Below are positions 26,028 to 35,217 of a DNA stretch of 64,000 bases, in pieces (position 1 is the first letter of the stretch; each line of letters opens with the position of its first letter). The stretch is from positions 1 to 64,000 of the forward strand of contig NZ_RZIJ01000011.1 of assembly GCF_003989665.1 (NCBI RefSeq), in the 5' to 3' direction. A program made the position numbers and the translations under genes. The notes below the pieces were generated by a model that saw only the letters and a program-made list of their open reading frames with translations, had not been told where the DNA came from and did not search any database. Source of the DNA: Azospirillum doebereinerae. GTDB taxonomy: Bacteria; Pseudomonadota; Alphaproteobacteria; Azospirillales; Azospirillaceae.

Positions 26028-27233
26028 ATGAAGATCACCAACGCCCGCATCATCGTCACCTGTCCCGGCCGCAACTTCGTCACCCTGAAGATCGAGACCG
26101 ACGAGGGCGTGACGGGGCTGGGCGACGCGACGCTGAACGGCCGCGAGCTGTCGGTCGCCTCCTATCTGGCCGACCATGTGGTGCCCTGCCTGATCGGCCG
26201 CGACCCGCAGCGGATCGAGGACATCTGGCAGTATCTCTACAAGGGCGCCTATTGGCGGCGCGGCCCGGTGACCATGGCGGCCATCGCCGCCGTCGATACC
26301 GCGCTGTGGGACATCAAGGCCAAGATCGCCGGGCTGCCGCTGTACCAGCTTCTGGGCGGCCAGAGCCGCGACGGTGTGATGGTCTACGCCCACGCCAACG
26401 GCCGCGACGTGGCCGAGACGGTGGACCGCGTCGGCGAATACATCGAGAAGGGCTACAAGGCGATCCGCGCCCAGTCGGGCGTCCCCGGCCTGTCGGGCGT
26501 CTACGGCGTCGCCAAGGACAAGTTCTACGAGCCGGCGACCAAGGGGCTGCCGCAGGAATCGGTGTGGTCCACCGAGGCCTATCTCGACTTCGTGCCCTCG
26601 CTGTTCGAGGCGCTGCGCGTCAAGCACGGCATGGGGCCGCATCTGCTGCACGACGTCCACCACCGCCTGACCCCCATCGAGGCGGCGCGGCTCGGCAAGA
26701 GCCTGGAGCCCTACCGCCTGTTCTGGATGGAGGATCCGACCCCGGCCGAGAACCAGGACGCCTTCCGCCTGATCCGCCAGCACACCGTCACCCCCATCGC
26801 GGTCGGCGAGGTGTTCAACTCGATCTGGGACTGCAAGGACCTGATCCAGAACCAGCTGATCGACTACATCCGCGCCACGGTGGTGCACGCCGGCGGCGTC
26901 TCGCATCTGCGCCGCATCGCCGATTTCGCCGCGCTCTATCAGGTGCGCACCGGTTGCCACGGCGCCACCGACCTGTCGCCGGTCTGCATGGGGGCGTCGC
27001 TGCACCTCGGCCTCGCCATCCCGAACCTCGGCGTGCAGGAGCACATGGAGCACAACGCGGAAACCGACGCCGTCTTCCCGCACAGCTACACGCTGAAGGA
27101 CGGCTACATGCACCCCGGCGAGACCCCCGGCCACGGCGTCGAGATCGACGAGGAGCTGGCCGCCAAATACCCCTACTCCCCCGCCTATCTGCCGGTCGCG
27201 CGGCTGGCCGACGGCACCCTCTGGAACTGGTGA
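26028..27233 (+). CDS. manD: D-mannonate dehydratase, enolase superfamily (ManD/RspA type)
   Basis: The 401-residue product belongs to the mandelate racemase subgroup of the enolase superfamily and converts D-mannonate (or D-gluconate) to 2-keto-3-deoxy-gluconate. Metal and catalytic residues of characterised ManD enzymes are all in place: Asp209 and His211 in LLHDVHH, Glu235 in FWMEDPTP and Glu261 in VGEV, with [11 protein letters not shown] and YAHANGRD in the barrel. The N-terminal capping domain starts [17 protein letters not shown]. It is the first structural gene of a hexuronate unit, seven bases before the next gene. Low- and high-activity ManD forms cannot be told apart here. Confidence 0.92.
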   Translation: MKITNARIIVTCPGRNFVTLKIETDEGVTGLGDATLNGRELSVASYLADHVVPCLIGRDPQRIEDIWQYLYKGAYWRRGPVTMAAIAAVDTALWDIKAKIAGLPLYQLLGGQSRDGVMVYAHANGRDVAETVDRVGEYIEKGYKAIRAQSGVPGLSGVYGVAKDKFYEPATKGLPQESVWSTEAYLDFVPSLFEALRVKHGMGPHLLHDVHHRLTPIEAARLGKSLEPYRLFWMEDPTPAENQDAFRLIRQHTVTPIAVGEVFNSIWDCKDLIQNQLIDYIRATVVHAGGVSHLRRIADFAALYQVRTGCHGATDLSPVCMGASLHLGLAIPNLGVQEHMEHNAETDAVFPHSYTLKDGYMHPGETPGHGVEIDEELAAKYPYSPAYLPVARLADGTLWNW

Positions 27234-27240
27234 GCGGATC

Positions 27241-28707
27241 ATGCGCCTGAACGCCCAAACCCTGCCGACCGTCGCCGCCACCGTCCAGCGCCCGGCCTAC
27301 GACCGGAGCGCGCTGGAGCCGGGGATCGTCCATCTCGGCATCGGCGCCTTCCACCGCGCCCATCAGGCCGTCTACACCGAGGACGCGCTGAACCGCGCCT
27401 TCGGACCCTGGGGGATCGTCGGCGTCAGCCTGCGCAGCCCCGACACCCGCGACGCGCTGGCGCCGCAGGACGGTCTCTACACCGTCGCGGTGCGCGACGC
27501 CGCCGGTGAATCCCTGCGCGTCGTCGGCAGCATCCTGGAGTGCCTCGTGGCGCCCGAGGATCCGGCGGCGGTGCTGGAGCGGATGACCCGCCCGTCGGTG
27601 CGCATCGTCACCGTGACCGTCACCGAGAAGGGCTATTGCCACGACCCGGCGACCGGCGCGCTGAACGAATCCCACCCCGACATCGTCCACGATCTGGCCG
27701 AGCCGGAGCGCCCGCGCACCGCCGTCGGCTTCCTCGCCGAGGCGCTGGCCCGCCGCCACGCGCTGGGCCTCGCCCCCTTCACCGTGTTGAGCTGCGACAA
27801 CCTGCCGAGCAACGGCGACACCGTCGCCGGCATCCTGCGCCGCTTCGCCACCCTGCGCAGCCCGGAGTTCGGCGCCTGGGTGACCGAGGCCGTCGCCTGC
27901 CCGAACAGCATGGTCGACCGCATCGTCCCGGCGACCACCGAGGCCGACCGCGCCCATGTCGCCGCCGCGCTGGGAGCCGAGGATTCCTGGCCGGTGATGA
28001 CCGAGCGCTTCACCCAATGGGTGGTCGAGGACCGCTTCCCCGCCGGGCGTCCCGCCTGGGAACTGGAAGGGGTGGAGATGGTCGCCGACGTCCATCCCTA
28101 CGAGACCATGAAGCTGCGGCTGCTCAACGGCAGCCACTCGACGCTGGCATATCTCGGCTATCTGGCCGGCTACGAGACGGTGTCGGACGCCATCTCCGAT
28201 CCGGGCATGGCCCGGCTGATCCGCGGCCTGATGGACGAGGAATCCGGCCCGACGCTGCACCTGCCGCCCGGCGCCGATTTGGAGCGCTACAAGGACGCGT
28301 TGATCGAGCGCTTCCGCAACCCGGCCCTGCGGCACCGGACCTGGCAGATCGCCATGGACGGCACGCAGAAGCTGCCGCAACGCCTGCTCGGCACCGCGCG
28401 GGAGCGGCTGGCGGCCGGCGCCTCCATCGACCGGCTGGCGCTGGGGGTGGCGGCCTGGATGCGCTACGCCGCCGGGGTGGACGAGCAGGGCAAGCCCATC
28501 GACGTGCGCGATCCGCTGGCCGCGCGTCTGGCGGAGATCGCCGCCGACGCCAAGGGCGATCCCGACCGCTTGGCCGGCTGGCTGTTCGGCCTGACCGCCG
28601 TGTTCGGCAGCGACCTGCCGGCCGACCCGCGCTTCACCGGGCCGGTCTCCGCAGCGCTGCGACGCCTGTACGCCGAGGGCGCCCGCGCCGTGCTCGCCGC
28701 CGCCTGA
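27241..28707 (+). CDS. uxuB: Mannitol dehydrogenase family oxidoreductase, probable fructuronate reductase
   Basis: A 488-residue polyol-dehydrogenase-type enzyme. The N-terminal NAD domain has VHLGIGAFHRAHQAVYTEDA; the C-terminal domain carries the catalytic lysine and neighbours in MKLRLLNGSHSTLAYLGYL. Family members oxidise mannitol, arabinitol, altronate (tagaturonate) or mannonate (fructuronate). Its place seven bases behind the mannonate dehydratase gene favours D-mannonate/D-fructuronate interconversion, i.e. UxuB. The start is the ATG after the dehydratase stop. No uronate isomerase gene (uxaC) is visible, so a full glucuronate route is not in this window. Confidence 0.85.
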   Translation: MRLNAQTLPTVAATVQRPAYDRSALEPGIVHLGIGAFHRAHQAVYTEDALNRAFGPWGIVGVSLRSPDTRDALAPQDGLYTVAVRDAAGESLRVVGSILECLVAPEDPAAVLERMTRPSVRIVTVTVTEKGYCHDPATGALNESHPDIVHDLAEPERPRTAVGFLAEALARRHALGLAPFTVLSCDNLPSNGDTVAGILRRFATLRSPEFGAWVTEAVACPNSMVDRIVPATTEADRAHVAAALGAEDSWPVMTERFTQWVVEDRFPAGRPAWELEGVEMVADVHPYETMKLRLLNGSHSTLAYLGYLAGYETVSDAISDPGMARLIRGLMDEESGPTLHLPPGADLERYKDALIERFRNPALRHRTWQIAMDGTQKLPQRLLGTARERLAAGASIDRLALGVAAWMRYAAGVDEQGKPIDVRDPLAARLAEIAADAKGDPDRLAGWLFGLTAVFGSDLPADPRFTGPVSAALRRLYAEGARAVLAAA

Positions 28708-28744
28708 CTTCGCCTTTTTTGAATTCTGACTGAGGGATGTTCCC

Positions 28745-29764
28745 ATGGTTGCCTTGACCGTCGAAAAGCCCCACGTCCTGGCGCTCGCCGCCGAACGCGA
28801 TCCCGCCGTCGCCCCCGGCGAGGTGCTGGTCCGCGTCCAGCGCGCCGGCATCTGCGGCTCCGACATGCACATCTACCACGGCTCCAACCCGTTCGCCGTG
28901 TACCCGCGCGTCATCGGTCACGAGTTCAGCGGCATCGTCGAGGCGGTCGGCGCCGGGGTGACCACGGTGGCGGAGGGCGACCACGTCGTCGTCGATCCGG
29001 TGGTGTCCTGCGGCCATTGCTACGCCTGCCGCGCCGGGCGCACCAACGTCTGCGCCAATCTGGAGGTGTTCGGCGTCCACCGTGACGGCGGCTTCCGCAA
29101 CCGCGTCGCCGTTCCCGCCGCCAACGCGATCAAGGTCCGCGACGACCTTCCCTTTTCCATCGCGGCGCTGGCCGAGCCGCTGTCCATCGCCGCCAACGTG
29201 CTGTCGCGCACCGGCATCGGGGCGGAGGACACGGTGCTGATCTACGGCGCCGGCACGGTCGGGCTGACCGTGGTGCAGGTCGCCAAGCTGCACGGCGCCC
29301 GCTGCATCGTCGCCGACCTCGACGACAACCGGCTGGCCCGCGCCAAGGCGTTCGGCGCCGACGTGATCCTGAACTCGTCCCGCGAGTCCGTGCCCGACGC
29401 GGTGCGCGGCGAGAACGAGGGTCTGGGGCCGACCGTGGTGATCGACGGCGCCGGTGTGCCGTCGCTGCTGGAGGAGGCCTGCCGCCTCGCCAGCCCGGCC
29501 GGGCGCATCGGGCTGCTCGGCTTCTCGCCGGCGCCCTGCAACATCAGCCAGCAGGAAATCGTCAAGAAGGAGCTGACGCTGGTCGGCTCGCGGCTGAACC
29601 GCCGCCTGCTGCCGCAGGTGATCGAGTGGATCGAGTCCGGCCGCCTGAAGCCGGAAGCTCTGATCACCCAGGTCTTCCCGGCCGCCGACGCCGCCGACGC
29701 CTTCGCCCTGATCGAGCGCGATCCGGGCAGCACCATCAAGGTCCAGCTCGACTTCAGCCTGTGA
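28745..29764 (+). CDS. Zinc-dependent alcohol dehydrogenase (RspB/idonate dehydrogenase-like)
   Basis: A 339-residue medium-chain dehydrogenase. Catalytic zinc ligands are Cys in AGICGSDMHIYHG and the His-Glu pair in VIGHEFSGIVEAVG. The structural zinc site is CGHCYACRAGRTNVC (about 96-110). The NAD domain has IYGAGTVGLTVVQVAKLHGA. Relatives are L-idonate 5-dehydrogenase, galactitol dehydrogenase and RspB. It is sandwiched between the mannonate genes and the TRAP transporter, so it probably oxidises an aldonate or polyol that enters through that transporter. It should be co-transcribed, with 37- and 44-base gaps on the two sides. Confidence 0.88.
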   Translation: MVALTVEKPHVLALAAERDPAVAPGEVLVRVQRAGICGSDMHIYHGSNPFAVYPRVIGHEFSGIVEAVGAGVTTVAEGDHVVVDPVVSCGHCYACRAGRTNVCANLEVFGVHRDGGFRNRVAVPAANAIKVRDDLPFSIAALAEPLSIAANVLSRTGIGAEDTVLIYGAGTVGLTVVQVAKLHGARCIVADLDDNRLARAKAFGADVILNSSRESVPDAVRGENEGLGPTVVIDGAGVPSLLEEACRLASPAGRIGLLGFSPAPCNISQQEIVKKELTLVGSRLNRRLLPQVIEWIESGRLKPEALITQVFPAADAADAFALIERDPGSTIKVQLDFSL

Positions 29765-29808
29765 CCGGATACCCAACCGAAAAGTCCAAATCCCTGGGAG
29801 GATTTTCC

Positions 29809-30831
29809 ATGAGCATCGCACGCCGCCGCTTCGCGGTCACCTTCGCCACCGCCGCCGCCGCCGTGGCGCTGTTCTCCGCCCTGCCGATCGACGGCGCCTT
29901 CGCGCAGAGCGCCAAGTACCGCCTGCGCTACGGCACCGCCTTCCCGGCCGACCACCCGGCCGTGCTGCGCATCACCGAGGCGGCCGAGGCGATCAAGGCC
30001 GAGACCAACGGGCAGGTGGACATCCAGGTGTTCCCCAACAGCCAGATGGGCAGCGAGCCGGAGATGTTCAGCCAGGTGCGTTCCGGCGCGCTGGACTTCA
30101 TGTCGACCTCGGGCGTCAACCAGACGGTGGTTCCGGTCGCCAGCATCAACGCCGTGGCCTTCGCGTTCGCCGACTACACCCAGGTCTGGGCGGCGATGGA
30201 CGGCGATCTCGGCGCCCATGTCCGCGCCGCCTTCGACAAGGCCGGGCTGCACGCCTTCGAGAAGATGCTCGACAACGGCTACCGCAACATCACCACCAGC
30301 GGCAAGCCGGTGAACAGCCCGGACGACCTGAAGGGCCTGAAGATCCGCGTGCCGGGCAACCCGCTGTGGGTGTCGGTGTTCAAGGATCTGGGCGCCGCCC
30401 CGACCCCGATCCAGTTCGGCGAGCTGTACGCCTCGTTGCAGACCCGCGTGGTCGACGGCCAGGAGAACCCGATGGCCCTGATCCAGAGCGCCAAGCTCTA
30501 CGAGGTCCAGAAATACATCGCGCTGACCGGCCACATCTGGGACGGCCACTACATCTTCATGGGCAACAAGAAGTGGACGACGCTGCCGGCCGACGTGCAG
30601 GCCAGCATCTCCAAGAACTTCGCCGCCGCCGCCGAGAAGGAGCGCGCGGACGTCGCCAAGCTGAACGAGGCGGCCATCGGCGCGATGAAGACCGCCGGGC
30701 TGACCATCACCACGCCCGACAAGAAACCCTTCCGCGACGCCCTGAAGAGCGCCGGCTTCTACGAGGAGGTCAAGGCCAAGTACGGGGACGCCGTCTGGAC
30801 CATCCTGGAGAAGTATTCCGGCCCTCTGTGA
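29809..30831 (+). CDS. TRAP transporter substrate-binding protein (DctP family)
   Basis: The 340-residue product starts with a twin-arginine-like or Sec signal (MSIARRRFAVTFATAAAA, cleavage after AFA about residue 31) and continues with the DctP fold: YGTAFPADHPAVLRITEAAE, VFPNSQMGSEPEMFSQVRSG, LKGLKIRVPGNP and the closing helical segment. The conserved Arg (KIRVP) should bind a carboxylate of the ligand. The start at 29809 has GGGAGGA upstream. The ligand is most likely a hexuronate or aldonate, given the catabolic genes before it. It supplies the fused QM protein encoded after the repeat. Confidence 0.93.
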   Translation: MSIARRRFAVTFATAAAAVALFSALPIDGAFAQSAKYRLRYGTAFPADHPAVLRITEAAEAIKAETNGQVDIQVFPNSQMGSEPEMFSQVRSGALDFMSTSGVNQTVVPVASINAVAFAFADYTQVWAAMDGDLGAHVRAAFDKAGLHAFEKMLDNGYRNITTSGKPVNSPDDLKGLKIRVPGNPLWVSVFKDLGAAPTPIQFGELYASLQTRVVDGQENPMALIQSAKLYEVQKYIALTGHIWDGHYIFMGNKKWTTLPADVQASISKNFAAAAEKERADVAKLNEAAIGAMKTAGLTITTPDKKPFRDALKSAGFYEEVKAKYGDAVWTILEKYSGPL

Positions 30832-30856
30832 AGCGCGAACGACGGGGCATCGCATG

Positions 30857-30971
30857 AAGCCCCTCTCCCCTTGCGGGAGAGGGGTTGGGGTGAGGGGTAA
30901 AGCAAATCTCCTTCCGCCTTCGGCGGAATACCCCTCATCCCAACCCTTCTCCCGCAAGGGGAGAAGGGCTT
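30857..30971. repeat. Palindromic intergenic repeat, family B, copy 2
   Basis: The same element as at 25740-25869, here 115 bp: AAGCCCCTCTCCCC...GGGGAGAAGGGCTT outer arms and the central hairpin TTCCGCC-TTC-GGCGGAA. It lies inside an operon between the TRAP binding protein and its membrane subunit, where it may reduce the amount of downstream message or protect the upstream message. Confidence 0.85.
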
Positions 30972-30987
30972 TCGACCGCTTCAGGCG

Positions 30988-32907
30988 ATGGCCCTGGAGC
31001 ATCAGGACAAGGCTTGGCGGGACAAGGTTGAATCGGACATGAAAAGCGCGATGACGATGACTCCGGAGCCGGCGGCGCGCCGCCTGCCGGGGCTGAAGGG
31101 GTTCGACGACGCCCTGACCCGGATCACCGAGGGGGTGGCCGCCCTGCTGGTCGCCGCCGAGGTGGTGGTGCTGGGCAGCAGCACGGTGGCGCGCTACGTC
31201 CTCCACACGCCCATCGTGTGGTCGGACGAGCTGGCGTCGCTGCTGTTCCTGTGGCTGGCGATGATGGGGTCCGTCGTGGCGCTGCGGCGGGGCGAGCACA
31301 TGCGCCTCACCGCCTTCGTCCGCAATCTGGCGCCGGGCACGCGGTCCTGGCTGGACACGCTCGGCATGGGGCTGGTGATCGCCCTGCTGCTGACCCTGCT
31401 GCCGGCGGCGCTGGAGCATTTCGAGGATCTGTCGATCAGCACGACGCCGGTCCTTGAGATCAGCGAGGGCTTCCGCGTCGCCGCCGTGCTGATCGGCTTC
31501 GCGCTGATGCTGCTGACCGCCGTGGACACCGTGCTGCGGCAGGCGAGCCTGTTCCAGATCGCCGTGGTCGCCGCCGGCATCGCGGCGGCCGCCGCGATCT
31601 TCTGGTGGTTCACCCCCGTCTTCGAGGAGATGGGCAACGCCAACCTGCTGATCTTCTTCCTGGGCATCGTCACCTTCTGCATGGTGATCGGCGCGCCCAT
31701 CGCCTTCGCCTTCTGCCTGGGCACCGTCAGCTATCTGGCCTTCTCCACGCAGATCCCGCTGACCATCGTGCCGAGCCGCATGGACGAGGGCATGTCGCAC
31801 CTGATCCTGCTGGCCGTGCCGATGTTCATCCTGCTGGGCGCGCTGATCGAGGTCGCCGGGCTGGCCCGCGCGATGATCTCCTTCCTGGTGGCGCTGCTGG
31901 GCCATCTGCGCGGGGGCCTGCAATACGTGCTGCTGGGGGCGATGTACCTCGTCTCCGGCATCTCCGGTGCCAAGGCCGCCGACATGGCGGCGGTCGCGCC
32001 CACCCTGTTCCCGGAGATGAAGAAGCGCGGCAACGACGAGGGCGACCTGACCTCGCTGCTCTCGGCCTCGGCGGTGATGTCGGAGACGATCCCGCCCAGC
32101 ATCGTGCTGATCACGGTGGGCTCGGTCACCGGGGTGTCCATCGCCTCGCTGTTCACCGGCGGGCTGCTGCCGGCCTTCGTCGGCATGGCGGTGCTCTGCG
32201 TCGTCGTGTTCTTCCAGACCCGGACCGAGGACATGTCGCAGGCCCAGCGCTTTTCCGGACGCGACAAGCTGCGGCTGTTCGTGATCGCCATCCCCAGCCT
32301 GGGCCTGCCGCTGGTCATCCGCACCGCCGTGGTCGAGGGCGTGGCGACCGCGACCGAGGTCTCGACCATCGGCATCATCTACAGCGTCGCGGTCGGTCTG
32401 CTGGTCTACCGCCAGTTCGACTGGAAGCGGGTCTACCCGATCCTGGTCGAGACCGCCTCGCTGTCGGGCGCCATCCTGCTGGTGGTCGGCGCGGCGACCG
32501 CCATGGCCTGGGCGCTGACCCAGTCCGGCTTCTCCCGCCAGTTGGTCGAGGTGATGACCATGGTGCCGGGCGGCAAGCTGGGCTTCCTGCTGACCTCCGC
32601 CGTGGCCTTCATCATCCTGGGCAGCGTGCTGGAAGGCGTGCCGGCCATCGTGCTGTTCGGCCCGCTGCTGTTCCCCATCGCCCGCCTGATGGGGGTGGAC
32701 GAGGTGCACTACGCCATCGTCGCGGTGTTCGCCATGGGCTTCGGCCTGTTCATGCCGCCCTTCGGCGTCGGCTTCTACCTGGCCTGCGCCATCGGCCGGG
32801 TGTCGCCGGACGTGGCGATCCGCCGGGTCGGGCCGCACATGGGGGCGCTGCTGGTGGCGCTGCTGCTGATCGTGCTGATCCCCTGGATCTCGACCGGCTT
32901 CCTGTAA
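30988..32907 (+). CDS. TRAP transporter, fused small (DctQ) and large (DctM) membrane subunits
   Basis: The 639-residue protein joins the four-helix DctQ (about 30-195, with SDELASLLFLWLAMMGSVVAL and RRGEHM) to the twelve-helix DctM (about 205-639, with GAPIAFAFCLGTVSYLAF, SGISGAKAADMAAVAPTLFPE and MPPFGVGFYLACAIG). Such QM fusions are common. It drives sodium-linked uptake of the ligand caught by the DctP protein. The start is uncertain: the ATG at 30988 follows the repeat closely, and the ATG at 31039 (MKSAMT) is equally possible; neither has a strong ribosome site. The gene ends at a strong terminator. Confidence 0.9.
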   Translation: MALEHQDKAWRDKVESDMKSAMTMTPEPAARRLPGLKGFDDALTRITEGVAALLVAAEVVVLGSSTVARYVLHTPIVWSDELASLLFLWLAMMGSVVALRRGEHMRLTAFVRNLAPGTRSWLDTLGMGLVIALLLTLLPAALEHFEDLSISTTPVLEISEGFRVAAVLIGFALMLLTAVDTVLRQASLFQIAVVAAGIAAAAAIFWWFTPVFEEMGNANLLIFFLGIVTFCMVIGAPIAFAFCLGTVSYLAFSTQIPLTIVPSRMDEGMSHLILLAVPMFILLGALIEVAGLARAMISFLVALLGHLRGGLQYVLLGAMYLVSGISGAKAADMAAVAPTLFPEMKKRGNDEGDLTSLLSASAVMSETIPPSIVLITVGSVTGVSIASLFTGGLLPAFVGMAVLCVVVFFQTRTEDMSQAQRFSGRDKLRLFVIAIPSLGLPLVIRTAVVEGVATATEVSTIGIIYSVAVGLLVYRQFDWKRVYPILVETASLSGAILLVVGAATAMAWALTQSGFSRQLVEVMTMVPGGKLGFLLTSAVAFIILGSVLEGVPAIVLFGPLLFPIARLMGVDEVHYAIVAVFAMGFGLFMPPFGVGFYLACAIGRVSPDVAIRRVGPHMGALLVALLLIVLIPWISTGFL

Positions 32908-32921
32908 GGGTTGCGGAACCG

Positions 32922-32957
32922 GCCGCCCGCGCCCGATCCGGGGCGCGGGCGGCTTTT
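32922..32957 (+). terminator. Rho-independent terminator of the hexuronate/TRAP unit
   Basis: A perfect 13-bp stem (GCCGCCCGCGCCC at 32922-32934, complement at 32941-32953) with a six-base loop is followed by a run of Ts (32954-32959). It lies 15 bases behind the QM stop. Confidence 0.92.
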
Positions 32958-33057
32958 TTGCTTCAAGTCCGGCGGGTATCCGGCCTATTGAGGACGGCGA
33001 GGCCGCCGGATGTCCCGGCCGCCGCGAGGGGCCGCGTCACGCGGCGGAGATGCCCGT

Positions 33058-33801
33058 ATGACCGCGAGCCGCTGGCTGCACTGCTTCCGTCCCGTCGCCC
33101 GGCCGCGCCGCACGCTGCTGTGCTTTCCCTACGCCGGGGCCGGGGCGGCGCTGTTCCGCGACTGGCACCTCGCCGCCGGGCCGGAGGACGAGATCCTCGC
33201 CGTGCGCCTTCCCGGCCGGGAGAACCGCATCGCCGAACCCGCCCTGACCGAGGTCGCGGCGGCGGTGCCCTTCGTCCTCGACGCGCTGGAGCAGCGGTTG
33301 GGAGAGGACGGCCGGCCGCTGATCCTGTTCGGCCATTCGCTGGGGGCGGCGCTGGCCTACGCCACCGCCCGCGCGCTGATCGGGCAGGGGCGTCCGCCCC
33401 GCCTGCTGGCGGTGTCGGGCCGCCGGGCGCCCCATCTGCCGCTGCGCCGTCCGCCGACTTCCGGGATGGACGAGGGGGAGTTCCGCCGCCAGCTCCACGC
33501 GCTGGGCGGCACCCCGCCAGAGGTGCTGGACTGCGCCGAGCTGATGGAGCTGATGCTGCCGCTGCTGCGCGCCGACTTCACCATGTCCGACCGCTTTTCC
33601 GAGCCGGAGCCTGCTCCGCTGCCGATCCCGCTGGTCGCCTTCGCCGGGGTGGAGGATTCGGAGGTGATGGTTTCCGAGGTCGCCGGGTGGGAGCGTCTGG
33701 CGGGGGCCGGCTTCGCGCTGCACCGTCTGGCGGGGAACCATTTCTTCGTAAACGAGCATCGGCGCGCGATCGTGGAGACGCTGTTGGGGCCGATTCCCTA
33801 G
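33058..33801 (+). CDS. Type II thioesterase (alpha/beta hydrolase)
   Basis: The 247-residue protein is of the GrsT/RifR type that hydrolyses misprimed acyl chains from carrier proteins of polyketide or non-ribosomal peptide synthases. The oxyanion region reads LLCFPYAGAGAALFRDWHLA, then AVRLPGREN. The nucleophile is in FGHSLGAALAYA, the acid in FAGVEDSEV and the histidine in LAGNHFFVNEH. The start at 33058 places homology directly after the N-terminus. There is no PKS or NRPS gene in the window, so the partner is unknown. It is transcribed alone, between a terminator and a palindromic repeat. Confidence 0.88.
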   Translation: MTASRWLHCFRPVARPRRTLLCFPYAGAGAALFRDWHLAAGPEDEILAVRLPGRENRIAEPALTEVAAAVPFVLDALEQRLGEDGRPLILFGHSLGAALAYATARALIGQGRPPRLLAVSGRRAPHLPLRRPPTSGMDEGEFRRQLHALGGTPPEVLDCAELMELMLPLLRADFTMSDRFSEPEPAPLPIPLVAFAGVEDSEVMVSEVAGWERLAGAGFALHRLAGNHFFVNEHRRAIVETLLGPIP

Positions 33802-33811
33802 GCGTTCGGCC

Positions 33812-33933
33812 CCGGTTGCCCCCTCCCTAACCCTCCCCCGCTTCGCGGGAGAGGGGACTGCCGCCGAACGCTGACAAGCGTCCCGCCCCCTCTCCCGCCA
33901 TAGGCGGGGGAGGGATGGGGAGGGGGCAACCGG
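33812..33933. repeat. GC-rich palindromic intergenic repeat, family A, copy 2
   Basis: Ends are complementary (CCGGTTGCCCCCT and AGGGGGCAACCGG). Internal arms are CCCTCCCCCGC-TTC-GCGGGAGAGGGG and CCCCCTCTCCCGCC with GGCGGGGGAGGG, with the shared middle GCCGAACGCTGACAAGCG. It separates the thioesterase gene from the hydrogenase promoter. Together with 33934-34135 it fills the 334-base gap between these genes. Confidence 0.85.
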
Positions 33934-34056
33934 CGGCGCACCACAAATCCACCGGCAACCCTCCTTCCACCCGCCCAACCGTTTCGTACGGCTCCTTGCC
34001 AGCCACGCGCCACCCACACTCCCCCCGACTCGCCGATCCGCCGATTGTTCGTATAC

Positions 34057-34073
34057 CGGCATGAATATTGCCT
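34057..34073 (+). promoter_or_regulatory. Candidate sigma-54 (-24/-12) promoter of hupSLC
   Basis: The sequence CGGCATGAATATTGCCT has the invariant GG (34058-34059) and GC (34070-34071) separated by exactly ten bases, with a full TTGC -12 element. It lies 65 bases before the hupS ATG. RpoN-dependent hup promoters are known in rhizobia, activated by NifA or HoxA. No clear TGT-N10-ACA enhancer site is visible nearby. Confidence 0.55.
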
Positions 34074-34135
34074 CTGCCCCCTTCGACTAAAGCGCCGGTC
34101 CGTCAAGCCGCTGCGCCCGAGACTTGGGAGAGGAC

Positions 34136-35215
34136 ATGCCGATGGCGAGGTTGGAAACCTTCTACGAGGTGATGCGGCGGCAGGGGATCACCCGCCGCTC
34201 GTTCCTGAAATACTGTTCCCTCACCGCCGCCGCCCTGGGACTGGGTCCGGAGCTGGTGCCGCAGATCGTCCACGCCATGGAGAACAAGCCGCGCACCCCG
34301 GTGCTGTGGCTGCACGGGCTGGAATGCACCTGCTGCTCGGAGTCCTTCATCCGCTCGGCGCACCCGCTGGTGAAGGACGTGGTGCTGTCGATGATCTCGC
34401 TGGACTACGACGACACGCTGATGGCGTCCGCCGGCCACCAAGCCGAGGCGATCCTCGACGAGGTGATGGAGAAGTACAAGGGCAACTACATCCTGGCGGT
34501 CGAGGGCAACCCGCCGCTGAACCAGGACGGCATGTCCTGCATCATCGGCGGCAAGCCCTTCCTCGACCAGCTCCGCAAGGTCGCCAAGGACGCCAAGGCG
34601 GTGATCTCCTGGGGCTCCTGCGCCAGCTTCGGCTGTGTCCAGGCCGCCCGCCCCAACCCGACCCGCGCCACCCCGGTGCACGAGGTCATCACCGACAAGC
34701 CGATCATCAAGGTGCCCGGCTGCCCGCCGATCGCCGAGGTGATGACCGGCGTCATCACCTACATGCTGGCCTTCGACCGCATCCCGGAGCTGGACCGCCA
34801 GGGCCGCCCGAAGATGTTCTACAGCCAGCGCATCCACGACAAATGCTACCGCCGGCCGCATTTCGACGCCGGCCAGTTCGTCGAGGCCTTCGACGACGAG
34901 GGCGCGCGCAAGGGGCATTGCCTGTACAAGGTCGGCTGCAAGGGGCCGACCACCTACAACGCCTGCTCCACCGTGCGGTGGAACGAGGGCACCAGCTTCC
35001 CCATCCAGTCCGGCCACGGCTGCATCGGCTGCTCGGAGGACGGCTTCTGGGACAAGGGGTCGTGGTACGCCCGCCTGTCCGATTTCCACCAGTTCGGGAT
35101 CGAGGCCAACGCCGATCAGGTCGGCGCCACCGCCGCCATCGGGGTCGGCGGGGTCATCGCCGCGCACGCGGCGGTCAGCGCCCTGAAACGCGCGCAGCAC
35201 AAGGGAGACGTCTGA
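34136..35215 (+). CDS. hupS: Uptake [NiFe] hydrogenase small subunit
   Basis: The 359-residue precursor carries a twin-arginine signal ([18 protein letters not shown], cleavage after VHA near residue 45), so the folded enzyme is exported to the outer face of the inner membrane. The mature part holds the proximal cluster cysteines beginning [13 protein letters not shown] and further cysteines ([59 protein letters not shown]) for the medial and distal clusters. A C-terminal hydrophobic helix anchors it ([19 protein letters not shown]). The ATG at 34136 was chosen because GGAG lies five bases upstream. It is followed after two bases by hupL. Confidence 0.96.
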   Translation: MPMARLETFYEVMRRQGITRRSFLKYCSLTAAALGLGPELVPQIVHAMENKPRTPVLWLHGLECTCCSESFIRSAHPLVKDVVLSMISLDYDDTLMASAGHQAEAILDEVMEKYKGNYILAVEGNPPLNQDGMSCIIGGKPFLDQLRKVAKDAKAVISWGSCASFGCVQAARPNPTRATPVHEVITDKPIIKVPGCPPIAEVMTGVITYMLAFDRIPELDRQGRPKMFYSQRIHDKCYRRPHFDAGQFVEAFDDEGARKGHCLYKVGCKGPTTYNACSTVRWNEGTSFPIQSGHGCIGCSEDGFWDKGSWYARLSDFHQFGIEANADQVGATAAIGVGGVIAAHAAVSALKRAQHKGDV

Positions 35216-35217
35216 CC

